A stretch of DNA of 64,000 bases from SXNM01 sp964586155 (GTDB lineage Bacteria > Myxococcota_A > UBA9042). The translations under genes and the position numbers were made by a program. Numbering within the stretch: the first letter of the stretch is position 1; each line of letters starts with the position of its first letter. The notes under the pieces are model-generated. The model ran no database searches. It worked only from the letters and a program-made list of their open reading frames with translations, and had not been told where the DNA came from. Shown one piece after another: positions 34,455 through 43,094 of this stretch. The stretch covers positions 62,001-126,000 of the forward strand of contig CAZPHC010000002.1 in assembly GCA_964586155.1 (NCBI GenBank), written 5' to 3'.

Positions 34455-36362
34455 ATGGTCGCGACCCCGAGCCCCGACGGCCCGCGCATCGGCCGCTTCC
34501 TCCAGCTCGAGCGCATCGCCGCTGGCGGCATGGCTTCGGTGTTCCGCGCCTGCACCACCGATCCGAACGATCCGCTCGCGGGCAAGGACCTCGCGATCAA
34601 GCTGCTGCACGAGCACCTCGCCGAAGACGACGAATTCGTGCGCATGTTCCGCGACGAAGGCCGCGTCGCGATGCAGCTGGTGCACCCGTCCATCGTGCGC
34701 GTGTTCGAGGTCGGCGAGGATCGCGGCCGGCACTTCCTGGTGATGGAGCGCATCGAGGGCCGCAACCTCGCGCGCGTGCTCGAGTCCGTGGCCGTGGCAC
34801 GGCGTACGCTACCGCGGCCGGTGACGGTCGCGGTGATGCGCTCGATCCTCGAGGCGCTGCAGTACGTTCACACCTTGCCGGGACGCGGCGGTCGCAGCAT
34901 GGGCCTGGTCCATCGCGACATCAGCCCGCACAACATCCTGATCGCCAGCGACGAGCGCGTGCTGCTGACGGACTTCGGCATCGCCCGCGGCGACCACCGC
35001 AGCGATCGCACGCGCACCGGCACCGTCAAGGGCAAGCTGCACTACATGTCGCCGGAGCAGGCGCGCGGCGCGGAGGTGGACGCTCGCGCTGACCTCTACT
35101 CGCTCGCGGTGGTCGCGTACGAGATGTTGACGAGCAAGCCGATCCTCGGCGCCGAGGCGACGCAGGCGCTGCAGGCGCGCGTGGCGTCGGGCCGCATCGC
35201 CCTCGACGAGCAGGCCCTGCGCGGCCTGCCCGACGACCTGCGCCAATGGCTGCAGCAGGCGCTGCAGCCCGAGCGCGACCGCCGCTTCGTCGACGCGACC
35301 TCGATGCTCGCGGCGTTCAACGCGGTCAAGGTCGTCGCTGCGACGCGGATCAAGCCGGGGACGCTGCGCCAGCAGCTCGACGCAGCCAGCGTCGAGCCTG
35401 GAGCGCGGCCGCAGATGCTGTTCCGCCCCGGCGAGCTGTCCAAGCGCAACTCCACGGCCAAGCCAGTGCCTCTGCCGCCGGGGCTCGTGCTGACGCCGCA
35501 GCGACCGATCTCCGGATCGTTCGTCGGCGCGTCGCACGTTGCTGGCGGCGGCTCCGTCGCGGCGCGGCTGACCGGCCAGACCGGCAAGGGCGCGCCGTCG
35601 CGGGCACCCTCGCTCGAGGCGGCCGGCGTCGGCGGCGGTGCCGAGGTCATCGCCCTCTCGTCGCGACGCGGCGCGGGTGGCCCCGCGGGCACGCGCAGCG
35701 CCGACAACCCCGTGCGCCGGGCCGAGGCCGCCTCGCGCCGGGCGAGCCGCTCCTCTGACGTCGAGAGCAGCAACGTCGCGGCGCTGCGCAGCGAGGCCGT
35801 GTCCCTGCGCGCGGCGGGTGGCGACGCCGACGACATCGCGCCCGCGCTGGCGGTGCACCTCGGCGGGGCCGAGGCCAAGCCCGCGGCCAAGGCCAGGCCG
35901 GCCAAGGCGCCTGCCGAGCCGGTGGCCGACCTCGAGCTGCAGCGGAGCGCCGCCTTTGCGTCGCTGGTCGCCTGGTCGTGTGTCGCGGTGCTGGTGCTGG
36001 GCGTCCTGCTCGAGGTCTGGAACGCCAAGCTCACGCTGCCGCGGGTCAACGAGCGCTCGTTCGTCGCGCTGCGCGAGCAAGTCTTCACCACGGCGGCGCG
36101 GTGGACCTCGTCGGTCGCCGCCTCGTCGTCGCCGACGTCGGATGCAGCCGCGCCCGGGGCCCTGGCACGAGACGACGCCGGCGAGGCCGGGATCGCGCCG
36201 TCCGCACCCACCGTGCGCCCGATCGAGCGAGCGCCTCGCGACGCGTCGCCCCTGCCGGTGCGCAACGACCGCTTCTTGCCCCGGGGGGTCGCCCCGCCCG
36301 CCGCAGACGCCGCGCCCGCGGCCGCCCGCCCCGCCCGCCCCGCGGCCGACCCCGCGCCCTGA
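34455..36362 (+). CDS. Membrane-bound Ser/Thr protein kinase
   Basis: 635 residues. The N-terminal Hanks-type kinase domain (about 15-290) has a Gly loop IAAGGMASVF, Lys49 (AIKLL), the catalytic loop HRDISPHN with Asp155, DFGIA, and APE-type segment SPEQARG. HRDISPHN instead of HRDLKPxN is usual in myxobacterial kinases. A long Ser/Ala/Pro/Gly linker follows, then one membrane helix (about 510-530, SLVAWSCVAVLVLGVLL). The tail of about 120 residues is Ala/Pro-rich and would be outside the cytosol; it has no recognised sensor domain. AGGA lies before the ATG at 34455. Substrates cannot be told from sequence. Confidence 0.92.
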   Translation: MVATPSPDGPRIGRFLQLERIAAGGMASVFRACTTDPNDPLAGKDLAIKLLHEHLAEDDEFVRMFRDEGRVAMQLVHPSIVRVFEVGEDRGRHFLVMERIEGRNLARVLESVAVARRTLPRPVTVAVMRSILEALQYVHTLPGRGGRSMGLVHRDISPHNILIASDERVLLTDFGIARGDHRSDRTRTGTVKGKLHYMSPEQARGAEVDARADLYSLAVVAYEMLTSKPILGAEATQALQARVASGRIALDEQALRGLPDDLRQWLQQALQPERDRRFVDATSMLAAFNAVKVVAATRIKPGTLRQQLDAASVEPGARPQMLFRPGELSKRNSTAKPVPLPPGLVLTPQRPISGSFVGASHVAGGGSVAARLTGQTGKGAPSRAPSLEAAGVGGGAEVIALSSRRGAGGPAGTRSADNPVRRAEAASRRASRSSDVESSNVAALRSEAVSLRAAGGDADDIAPALAVHLGGAEAKPAAKARPAKAPAEPVADLELQRSAAFASLVAWSCVAVLVLGVLLEVWNAKLTLPRVNERSFVALREQVFTTAARWTSSVAASSSPTSDAAAPGALARDDAGEAGIAPSAPTVRPIERAPRDASPLPVRNDRFLPRGVAPPAADAAPAAARPARPAADPAP

Positions 36363-36422
36363 CCAGGCCGCGATCCGCGCCCGCTCACGACGACGCCAGC
36401 GGCTCGCAACGCGTTCGGTGGC

Positions 36423-36451
36423 TTGCATGCCCTCGCACGCTCGGCTAGGTT
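36423..36451 (+). promoter_or_regulatory. Promoter candidate for the 178-residue protein
   Basis: TTGCAT at 36423-36428 and TAGGTT at 36446-36451 are spaced by 17 bases. The inferred start is about 40 bases before the ATG at 36498. Confidence 0.4.
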
Positions 36452-36497
36452 CCGCGCCCCGTACCCCGACTGGCGGTGCGCATCAGGAGATCGACCG

Positions 36498-37034
36498 ATG
36501 ACCGAGACCAAGCCCGAGGCCCAGGACACCGCGAACGCCGAAGACCAGACGGCCAACGACGCCGCCGACGGCCGTGAAGCCATCGAGGCGCTGGGCAAGC
36601 TCTCGCCCCGCCTGTTCGGCCGCCTCTGCCGTGGCATCCCGATGCGCACGTTCCTGGCCGAGCTCGCCCGCCTCGACCGCGCCGTGTACTTCCGTCACTT
36701 CAAGGGCTACCGCTCGATGAAGATCACGGCCAAGCACCTCGAGGAGGTCTTCCGCAAGGAATTCGCCCGTGGCAACGGCCTGCTCGCCCAGCTCGTGATC
36801 TACAACTGGGACGAGATGCAGTACCAGCTCTACGGCGACCTGCAGAAGCACGTCAAGGCGATCAACGAGGACGTCGAGGCCATCGAGCACATCACCGAAG
36901 AAGAGGCCAACCCGATCTTCGACGACCTCGAGAGCCACTACGATCGGCGCGATGTCGCGGTCGCGGCCATCATCAACGGCGTGCGCGTCGGCGATGCCTA
37001 CCTGCAGGGCCGTTGGGGCGACCTGCTCAAGTAG
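36498..37034 (+). CDS. Soluble protein of unknown function
   Basis: 178 residues. The N-terminal 25 residues are acidic and probably disordered. The rest is mostly helical with aromatic motifs (DRAVYFRHFKGYRSMKIT, VIYNWDEMQYQLYGDLQKH) and an acidic stretch EEEANPIFDDLESHYDRRD. No signal peptide, membrane segment or known catalytic motif was found. AGGAG precedes the ATG at 36498 at nine bases. A CCCGATCGGG palindrome follows directly after the stop. I do not recognise the family. Confidence 0.78.
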   Translation: MTETKPEAQDTANAEDQTANDAADGREAIEALGKLSPRLFGRLCRGIPMRTFLAELARLDRAVYFRHFKGYRSMKITAKHLEEVFRKEFARGNGLLAQLVIYNWDEMQYQLYGDLQKHVKAINEDVEAIEHITEEEANPIFDDLESHYDRRDVAVAAIINGVRVGDAYLQGRWGDLLK

Positions 37035-37089
37035 CCCGATCGGGCCAGCACGCCGGGCGCGCCACGCATCGGCTGCGCCGGGGAGCCCG

Positions 37090-37950
37090 CTACTCGCTCG
37101 ACTCGGCGTCTGCGTCCAACGCGTCCACCGCCAGCGCACCGCAACTTCCGTCGCTGCTGACGGCGGCCACCCCCGCCGCGATGCCCAGGAGCCACGCCCG
37201 CCGGCGATTGCCCTCGCCGACGTGCACCACGATCGCCGTCCAGCTGTCGTCGGCCGCGTGCTCTGCCTGGACCTGCACGACCCCTTCGGCGCCACGCAGC
37301 GGCAGCGTCATCACCGGACGGTAGCCGCTGGCGCTGCGGCAGAGCACGCCGAGCGCGCCGCGATCCGGGCGAGCGATGATCGCGACGACGCCGTCCGTGA
37401 CCTCGACGAGCACGTCCTCGGGGCCTTTGCGTTCTGTGCGCGCGGGGTTGCGAATGCCGATGCTGCGGCCACGGATGGCTTCGCCGACGTTGTCGACGAC
37501 GTGCAGCCGATCCTCGACCTCGGTCGTGCCGAGCCGCGCGATGTCCAGCGGGTCGCCGATGCGGTTCATCTCGGTCGCGGGCCCCTGGCGCCAGCCGAGC
37601 TTGCGGGCGTTGCTCGACCAGCCCTGCCATTGGATCCACGCCGTGTTGTCGTCCTTGACCGGCGCGATGACGATGGCCCCCGTCACCGTGCTGCGCGCCT
37701 GCACCTTCTGCAGCGGCTTGGGCGGCGCCTCGCGGCGGCGTGTGGTCGCCTGACCTTCGCCGGAGTCGGCCGCCGGATCCTTGGCCCCTTCTGCCGGCGC
37801 GGCGGGTGGCTTGGGGGCCGGTGGCGTCGGCGCTGGCGTCGCGACAGGCTGGGCCGCTGGCGTGCATTGGGCCAACGCCAGGCAGGCCGCGACCCACAGG
37901 CGCAGCGGGCCCTGCAGCGGCCTCGATCGCGTCGGGCGGCCCGGCATCAT
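37090..37950 (-). CDS. Putative lipoprotein with C-terminal beta domain
   Basis: 286 residues. The N-terminus has a hydrophobic segment ending in LALAQC (Cys29); Gln at the -1 position is unusual for a lipobox, so lipidation is uncertain. A Pro/Ala-rich linker to about 70 is followed by beta-rich sequence (TGAIVIAPVKDDNTAWIQWQ, VVAIIARPDRGALGVLCRS). The ATG overlaps the stop of the esterase gene (ATGA at 37947-37950). It is the last gene of a coupled run starting at the Cys-rich lipoprotein gene. Function not recognised. Confidence 0.7.
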   Translation of the reverse strand: MMPGRPTRSRPLQGPLRLWVAACLALAQCTPAAQPVATPAPTPPAPKPPAAPAEGAKDPAADSGEGQATTRRREAPPKPLQKVQARSTVTGAIVIAPVKDDNTAWIQWQGWSSNARKLGWRQGPATEMNRIGDPLDIARLGTTEVEDRLHVVDNVGEAIRGRSIGIRNPARTERKGPEDVLVEVTDGVVAIIARPDRGALGVLCRSASGYRPVMTLPLRGAEGVVQVQAEHAADDSWTAIVVHVGEGNRRRAWLLGIAAGVAAVSSDGSCGALAVDALDADAESSE

Positions 37951-38888
37951 CGCGTCGTCCGGGTCGGCGCGACGGCCAGGGAATGCGCAGGGACGGCGCT
38001 GGTGGCGGTGCCCGGCGCGGCGCTTCGCCAGGTCTCGAGCAGGCCGCCCAGCCACCAGGGGTGCAGCGCAGACCAGGTCGACTCCCAGCCGTGCACGCCG
38101 CCCTCGACGACCCTGCTCTCGACCTGCAGGCCGGCGGTCTGCATCTCGGCCACCAGCAGGCGGCCGCCCTCGGCGAACTTGGCGGCTTCGGCGCTGCCCC
38201 AGCCGATCCAGAACGCCTGGCCCTTGCCAGCGCCCTGGCGCACCAGCTGCAGCGGGTTGAGCCGCTCGAGGGCCTTGGTCCACGGCGCCCGGCCCAGCAC
38301 GTCGAGGTAGACCTTGCGCTTGGGCGCAGCCGTCGCGGCGATCTCGAGGTCGGTGCCCGAGAGCGCGACCACGACCTCGAAGAGCGCAGGATGCTGCATC
38401 CCGATCGAGAGCGCGCCGAAGCCGCCCATCGAGGCTCCGACGATGGCATGGCGGCGTGGCGATCCTCGCGCGGGCGGCATCTGCCGTTGCAACGCCTCGA
38501 CCAGGCGCACGACCAACGCGGCATAGTGGCGCTTGCCGCCCTGCCAGTCGGCCCAATAGCCGTCGCCGCCGTCGGGGATGAGCAGCGTGGTCGGCGGCAG
38601 CTCGCCCTTGGCCATCGCTGCGTCGAGGCGATCGCGGACCTCGTGCACCTGCAGCCACGACGAAGCGTCGCCACCGAGGCCATGGAGCAACACGACGATC
38701 CGTTCGGCAGGCCCGACGCCGTGCGGCGGCCGGACGTAGGTCGCGGCCATCGACTCGCCGCCGTCGGCCAACGACACCGACATGCGGCAGACGCGACAGG
38801 GATCGCGGGCCCACGCCGCGCTCGTGACGATCAGGGCAAGCAGCGCCAGCATCCGGGCTGCCCACCGCGCCTGCGCACGCGAGGTCAT
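37947..38888 (-). CDS. Exported alpha/beta-hydrolase esterase (esterase D type)
   Basis: 313 residues. A signal peptide (about 1-27, ending AAWA) is followed by CRVC and an esterase-D-like fold: VVLLHGLGG oxyanion region, nucleophile Ser in VGASMGGFG, and a C-terminal His in GGVHGWESTW. The HGWESTW motif is typical of the S-formylglutathione hydrolase/Ag85 group of esterases. It probably hydrolyses carboxylic esters in the periplasm. Both ends overlap neighbours by four bases (ATGA): with the PilZ-like gene upstream and the lipoprotein downstream. Confidence 0.88.
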   Translation of the reverse strand: MTSRAQARWAARMLALLALIVTSAAWARDPCRVCRMSVSLADGGESMAATYVRPPHGVGPAERIVVLLHGLGGDASSWLQVHEVRDRLDAAMAKGELPPTTLLIPDGGDGYWADWQGGKRHYAALVVRLVEALQRQMPPARGSPRRHAIVGASMGGFGALSIGMQHPALFEVVVALSGTDLEIAATAAPKRKVYLDVLGRAPWTKALERLNPLQLVRQGAGKGQAFWIGWGSAEAAKFAEGGRLLVAEMQTAGLQVESRVVEGGVHGWESTWSALHPWWLGGLLETWRSAAPGTATSAVPAHSLAVAPTRTTR

Positions 38889-40690
38889 GCCACTCCCGGC
38901 GCCTGGAACGATTGGATCACGGCGCGCAACAGGGCCATGTCCTTGGGCTGGTTGCCCGAGACGACGCGCACGTCGTAGCTCAGCAGTTCGCCTTCTTCTT
39001 CGCGCTCGCGGATGCGGCTGACCTCACACTGCAGCGTGAAGGGCTTCTTGCCGCCGTCGGGCGAGGGCAGCGTGATGGTGAAGCGCTGGTAGAGCGTCGG
39101 CTCGATCTCCGACCGGACGCGCAGCTTGCTCTCGGCCAGGCGCAGGATCGTCGCGTTGCCCTTCTTGCGGCCGATCTGGACCTGGCAGGCGAGTTCGCAG
39201 CGCACGGCGATGTCGACCGCGAAGATCTCGGCCACGCGGCGCAGCGCCTCGGAGGGCTCGCGCGTCTGCGGCTTGTGCACCGAGGCCTCGAACGCGGCGT
39301 CGGCCTCGGCCTCGGCGACCAACGGTTCGGGCTCGGGCGCGACGGTCCGCGGCGCGGGCGCACGCAAGGGCAACGACAGCGACTCGGCGACCGTCATCTT
39401 GCGCTCGCGCCCCGTGAACTTGGGCGGCGGCGGCGCCGGCATCTCGATCGTCAGCGGCATGGCCGTGATGCTCGGCGCCTTGTTGTCGTGGCCGAGCTGG
39501 ATCGGGTCGGCGAAGGGCACGTCGTGCGGCACGGTGCTGACGATGATCGGCTCGTCCATGTCGAACGATTCGCCGCCCGCCAGGACCCGTTCCAACTCGA
39601 TGGCGCTGTCGATCTTCTCGAGCAGCTGGCTGGTCTCTGCGCTGCTCAGCTCGCCGGTCTCAAACGCGATGCGTGGCGGCTCGTCCGGGGCGTCGGGATC
39701 GAAGGCGTCCATCATCCGCGTCGGCTCGAGCTCGTCGCCGTCGTCGCCGTCGCTGTCCTCGTCGTCCTCGTCGTCCTGCCAGAGCGACGACGGCGTCAGG
39801 CGCCGCGGCGCCATCGGCGGCTCGGCCTCGAAGCCCGTGGGGCCACCCGTGGCCTGGCCGGCGCGCCGGAAGGGGTCGACCGTCGTCTCCTTGATCGTGC
39901 GGGGAATGCGCGGCGCCTCGACCGCGAGCAGCGCGTCGCGGAAGGCGGCGTCGAGCCCGCTGCTGCCGAGCAGACCCGAGGCGACCTCGGTGTTCAGCGT
40001 GCGCTCGGGCGTCGTGCCGATGGGCATCTCGTCGTCGTCGAAGCCGTATTCGCCGACCAGGACGTTGGCGGCGTCGAACGACGCCGGGATCGTCTCGCGG
40101 ACCGGCCGGCGGCGCTCGGTGTGGGCGCTGATCATCTTGTCGACCGCGCCGCTGCCCTCGGGGGAGGTCTGCGACTGCCATTGGCGGCTGACGATGGCGT
40201 CCGGCAGATCGAGCGGCGTCGCGCCGGTCGTCAGCTGGCCCGTCTCACCGGCGGACGCTGGACGCTGGCCAGCCGAAGGGCCTCTGCGCGCCGCCGAGTT
40301 GCGCTCGGGCATGTGGTAGACGAAGCGTTTGGTGCCGACGCCGTCGCGGGCCTGGCCGATGTGGACCGAGCCTCCGCGGGCGACCATCCAGCTCTCGATG
40401 AAGTCGCGCAGGCGGCTCGCGGAGCAGGTGGTTCCGACGCGCAGCAGCTCGATTTCACAGCGTTGTTCGCCCCAGCCGGTGTCGCTGACGTCGACGCAGA
40501 CGCCGTCGACGGTCACGGCCTCCTCTTCGGTGTCGCCCTCGACGCGAAACGCGATCGTCGCGCCGGCCTCGGGCGCCCGCAGCGCGGTCAGGACGGCGCT
40601 GAAGCCGCCCATCTCGACCAACGTGCCGATGGTTCGATGCTGGTCCCACTCGACCGTGACGGTCGTGTCGATGGTCTCGATGACGCTCAC
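38885..40690 (-). CDS. PilZ-like protein with long acidic linker
   Basis: 601 residues. The N-terminal 100 residues have a PilZ-like beta pattern (VEWDQHRTIGTLVEM, then DVSDTGWGEQRCEIEL). A 370-residue low-complexity region follows, rich in Asp/Glu/Ser, with a pure acidic run near 310 (DDEDDEDSDGDDGDE). The last 120 residues (FAVDIAVRCELACQVQIGRK to the end) resemble a second PilZ barrel. Neither part shows both the RxxxR and DxSxxG c-di-GMP motifs clearly, so nucleotide binding is doubtful. A GTG at 40688-40690 follows GGAG and is placed just after the previous stop, so it was preferred to upstream starts that overlap the previous gene. Confidence 0.6.
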   Translation of the reverse strand: MSVIETIDTTVTVEWDQHRTIGTLVEMGGFSAVLTALRAPEAGATIAFRVEGDTEEEAVTVDGVCVDVSDTGWGEQRCEIELLRVGTTCSASRLRDFIESWMVARGGSVHIGQARDGVGTKRFVYHMPERNSAARRGPSAGQRPASAGETGQLTTGATPLDLPDAIVSRQWQSQTSPEGSGAVDKMISAHTERRRPVRETIPASFDAANVLVGEYGFDDDEMPIGTTPERTLNTEVASGLLGSSGLDAAFRDALLAVEAPRIPRTIKETTVDPFRRAGQATGGPTGFEAEPPMAPRRLTPSSLWQDDEDDEDSDGDDGDELEPTRMMDAFDPDAPDEPPRIAFETGELSSAETSQLLEKIDSAIELERVLAGGESFDMDEPIIVSTVPHDVPFADPIQLGHDNKAPSITAMPLTIEMPAPPPPKFTGRERKMTVAESLSLPLRAPAPRTVAPEPEPLVAEAEADAAFEASVHKPQTREPSEALRRVAEIFAVDIAVRCELACQVQIGRKKGNATILRLAESKLRVRSEIEPTLYQRFTITLPSPDGGKKPFTLQCEVSRIREREEEGELLSYDVRVVSGNQPKDMALLRAVIQSFQAPGVA

Positions 40691-40703
40691 GTCGACTCCG
40701 CCG

Positions 40704-41492
40704 CTATTCGCCGCAATAACCCGCGACCGGATCGCCAAACAAGCTGCTGCACTGCGCCGTGATGCTGTCGCACGACGGCTCACCGCCGCCCTTGCGGCAG
40801 ATCTTGCGGCAGAGCCCCGGCTGCAGCTGGCTCTTGCCGATGCAGGCGTAGCCGGGCACGCAGGCGTTGTCCTCGGTGCAGGCTTCGCCCGCGGCGACCT
40901 TGCCGGCGTCGAGGCAGCCGAAGCCCTTGGGCGTCGAGTAGCAGGCCTTGCCGGCCTCCTGGCAGTTCTGCGTCAGGACGCTGCAGGCGACCAGATTGTC
41001 GCCGCCCATGTCGCAGACCTTGCCCTTGCCGGATTGCAGCGGGTTGCAGCTGTTCGAGGCGCATTGGATGTCGGCGTTGCAGAACGGCGCGCAGCGAGAC
41101 TCGCCGCTCTGCGGCTTGACGCAGATGCCGACCTTGCAGCCCTTGCCGTCGTCGCAGGCCTCGCCGACGTCGTGCTCGCCGTCGTCGACGCAGGCGATGG
41201 TGTCGCCGTCGTAGATGCAATGCTTGCCTTCGGGGCAGCCCGTGTTGCCGGCGGGCTTGCAGACCACCGTCGACGTGTCCGTCCCGGCCGAGGTGGTGTC
41301 GCCGGCGCCGCCGCTGTCGCTGGCCGCGTCGCTGCCGCCCGCGCCGTCGGCCGCGCTCGTGGTGTCCGAAGCGGTCGTCGTGTCGCTCGCGGTGGTGCCG
41401 CCGTCCGAGCCGCAGCCGGCCAGGTAGAGCGACGTCACGGCGACCAAGGCCGCGACCGTCCAGCGAACCGATGAAGAAACGATCGACGCCAT
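40704..41492 (-). CDS. Cys-rich surface lipoprotein
   Basis: 262 residues. The lipobox LAGC gives Cys27. A Thr/Ser/Asp/Ala/Gly tract of about 50 residues follows (TTASDTTTASDTTSAADG). The rest carries over 20 Cys in evenly spaced pairs (CPEGKHC, CDDGKGCKVGIC, CNADIQCASNSCNP), as in Dickkopf-like or EGF-like Cys modules of myxobacterial surface proteins. The ATG at 41492 has AGGAGG before it. A promoter candidate lies just upstream, making it the head of the four-gene run. Binding function unknown. Confidence 0.8.
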   Translation of the reverse strand: MASIVSSSVRWTVAALVAVTSLYLAGCGSDGGTTASDTTTASDTTSAADGAGGSDAASDSGGAGDTTSAGTDTSTVVCKPAGNTGCPEGKHCIYDGDTIACVDDGEHDVGEACDDGKGCKVGICVKPQSGESRCAPFCNADIQCASNSCNPLQSGKGKVCDMGGDNLVACSVLTQNCQEAGKACYSTPKGFGCLDAGKVAAGEACTEDNACVPGYACIGKSQLQPGLCRKICRKGGGEPSCDSITAQCSSLFGDPVAGYCGE

Positions 41493-41520
41493 GCAGCCTC
41501 CTACGCCTCCGGCACGCCCC

Positions 41521-41549
41521 AGGCTACCACGCGATCGTCGCAACGCCAA
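41521..41549 (-). promoter_or_regulatory. Promoter for the Cys-rich lipoprotein run
   Basis: On the minus strand TTGGCG (41544-41549), a 17-base spacer and TAGCCT (41521-41526). The inferred start is about 20 bases before the ATG. The 178-base gap it sits in is the longest break between the moxR-bat run and this run. Confidence 0.5.
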
Positions 41550-41670
41550 AGGTTCCCACGACGCGTCCGTGCGGCGAGGCCAGGTGGACGGTGCGGCCAC
41601 CGGACCTGCGCGCAGCCAGCCCCCAACCGACCGACGAGGGAGACGGCCAGCCGGGACGTGGGTCGCGCCG

Positions 41671-43062
41671 CTAGAAGCGAACGCCCGTCTGCACCACGCC
41701 GTGGCCCACCCATCCACCGTGGTCGAGGTCGCCCTGGATGTCGTCCGGATCGACCTTGTAGACGGCCTGACGCGGCCAGACCTGCAGCTGCACCCCGACC
41801 TGGACGAAGCCGCGGTGGACCATCGGCGCCCTGGCCACGCCGTCCGGGCCTGGGAGCGCCGGCCCGAGGCCGAGCTCGCAGCCGAGGCCCACGGCATGCA
41901 CCGGGTTGTCGAGCAGGTTGGTGCCGCCCGTCGCGCGGGGCAGCGGCGACGGGCGGTAGCTGTAGCCGAGGCGCGCGATCCAGCGTGGTCGCGGCGCGAA
42001 CTCCGCGCCGAGCGAAGGCGCGACCGTGGTGTGGGCATCTGGCGGCGTCGCCGTGCGCCGGGTGCCGACGTCGATGAGGTCGTCGACGCCCATCTGCCCG
42101 GCGGCCCCACCTCCGACGTCGATGATCACGCGCGGCGACGGATCGGGCATCCGGCCCCAGAGCGCGACGCGCAGCCCGGCGATCAGGGCGAGGCGACCGG
42201 CCATGCCGCGCCATTGCGCGCCGGCCTCGAAGGTCCACGGCGAAAACAGCGCGTCTTGGGCCACGAGCATCTCGGCGCCGACCAGGGATCCCACCGTCAG
42301 GTGCGAGGGGATGCGGCTGTGCAGTTGCATCTCCTGGCGGACGCCGAGGCCGAGGCGCAGGCCGTCGAGGGGCTCGACCAGCACGCCTGCCGTCAGGCGC
42401 GCCGTCGGCTCGAGCGAGATCGTCACCGAGGCCGGCTCCAGGCGCTTTCCGGGCGGGTCGAGCGCGGCGTCGATGACGCTGCCGAGTGCCGCCAGGATCT
42501 GCAGTCCCAGGCCGAGCGAGACCCGGCGGTGGACCCGAACGCCGGTCGCAGCCCGCACCGAGATGCGGTCTGCGAGGCTCTCGAGCAGCGGGAAGTGCGG
42601 CTGGCGGGCGTCGGGGCCCGAGAGGTGGATCAGGCCTCGCGAGGGCAGCGTCAGCGCGAAACCGAAGCCGACGCGGCCGCCCGCCAACGTCGGATGACGC
42701 CCGTTCCAGGCAAGCTGCAGGTGGCTGCCGCCGCCAGGCAGCAGTGGTTCGTAGCGCGCGGTCGGGAGTCCGCCGGCGGCGGCCGTGCACCGCTCGCGCG
42801 TGTCCTGGCAGATGGGCCGGGCGAGGTGGACCCGCAGCTGCATCGTGGTCGCCGCCAACCCCAGCGAGACCGACTGCGACGGCGCGAGCGCGAGGCCCGC
42901 CGGGTTGTAGAAGGTCGCCTCGGGGCCGTCCGCCGACGCCGCGAGCGCGCCGGGCAACGCGACGCCGCGCGCGCCTGCGCCGAAGAGCTCGAACACGCTG
43001 GCCACCGCCGGCGCAGCAGGCACCAGCGCCAGCAGGACCGTGAGCGCCGCGCACGCGCGCAT
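41671..43062 (-). CDS. FadL/OmpP1-like outer-membrane protein
   Basis: 463 residues. A signal peptide ends at AAPAVAS. The N-terminus of the mature protein reads FELFGAGARGVALPGALAAS with FYNPAGLA, the NPA box found in FadL/TodX-like barrels. Alternating strands (RVSLGLGLQI, RLGLGVRQEM, RWIARLGYSYRPS) run to a terminal Phe (QTGVRF), the outer-membrane sorting signal. FadL-type proteins pass hydrophobic compounds through the outer membrane. A GTG at 43098 overlaps the previous stop and could be the true start (475 residues); the ATG at 43062 gives the better signal peptide length. It is the last gene of the moxR-bat run. Confidence 0.8.
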   Translation of the reverse strand: MRACAALTVLLALVPAAPAVASVFELFGAGARGVALPGALAASADGPEATFYNPAGLALAPSQSVSLGLAATTMQLRVHLARPICQDTRERCTAAAGGLPTARYEPLLPGGGSHLQLAWNGRHPTLAGGRVGFGFALTLPSRGLIHLSGPDARQPHFPLLESLADRISVRAATGVRVHRRVSLGLGLQILAALGSVIDAALDPPGKRLEPASVTISLEPTARLTAGVLVEPLDGLRLGLGVRQEMQLHSRIPSHLTVGSLVGAEMLVAQDALFSPWTFEAGAQWRGMAGRLALIAGLRVALWGRMPDPSPRVIIDVGGGAAGQMGVDDLIDVGTRRTATPPDAHTTVAPSLGAEFAPRPRWIARLGYSYRPSPLPRATGGTNLLDNPVHAVGLGCELGLGPALPGPDGVARAPMVHRGFVQVGVQLQVWPRQAVYKVDPDDIQGDLDHGGWVGHGVVQTGVRF

Positions 43063-43094
43063 CGTGGTCACGCAGCGTGGACCAGGCGGCAGCG

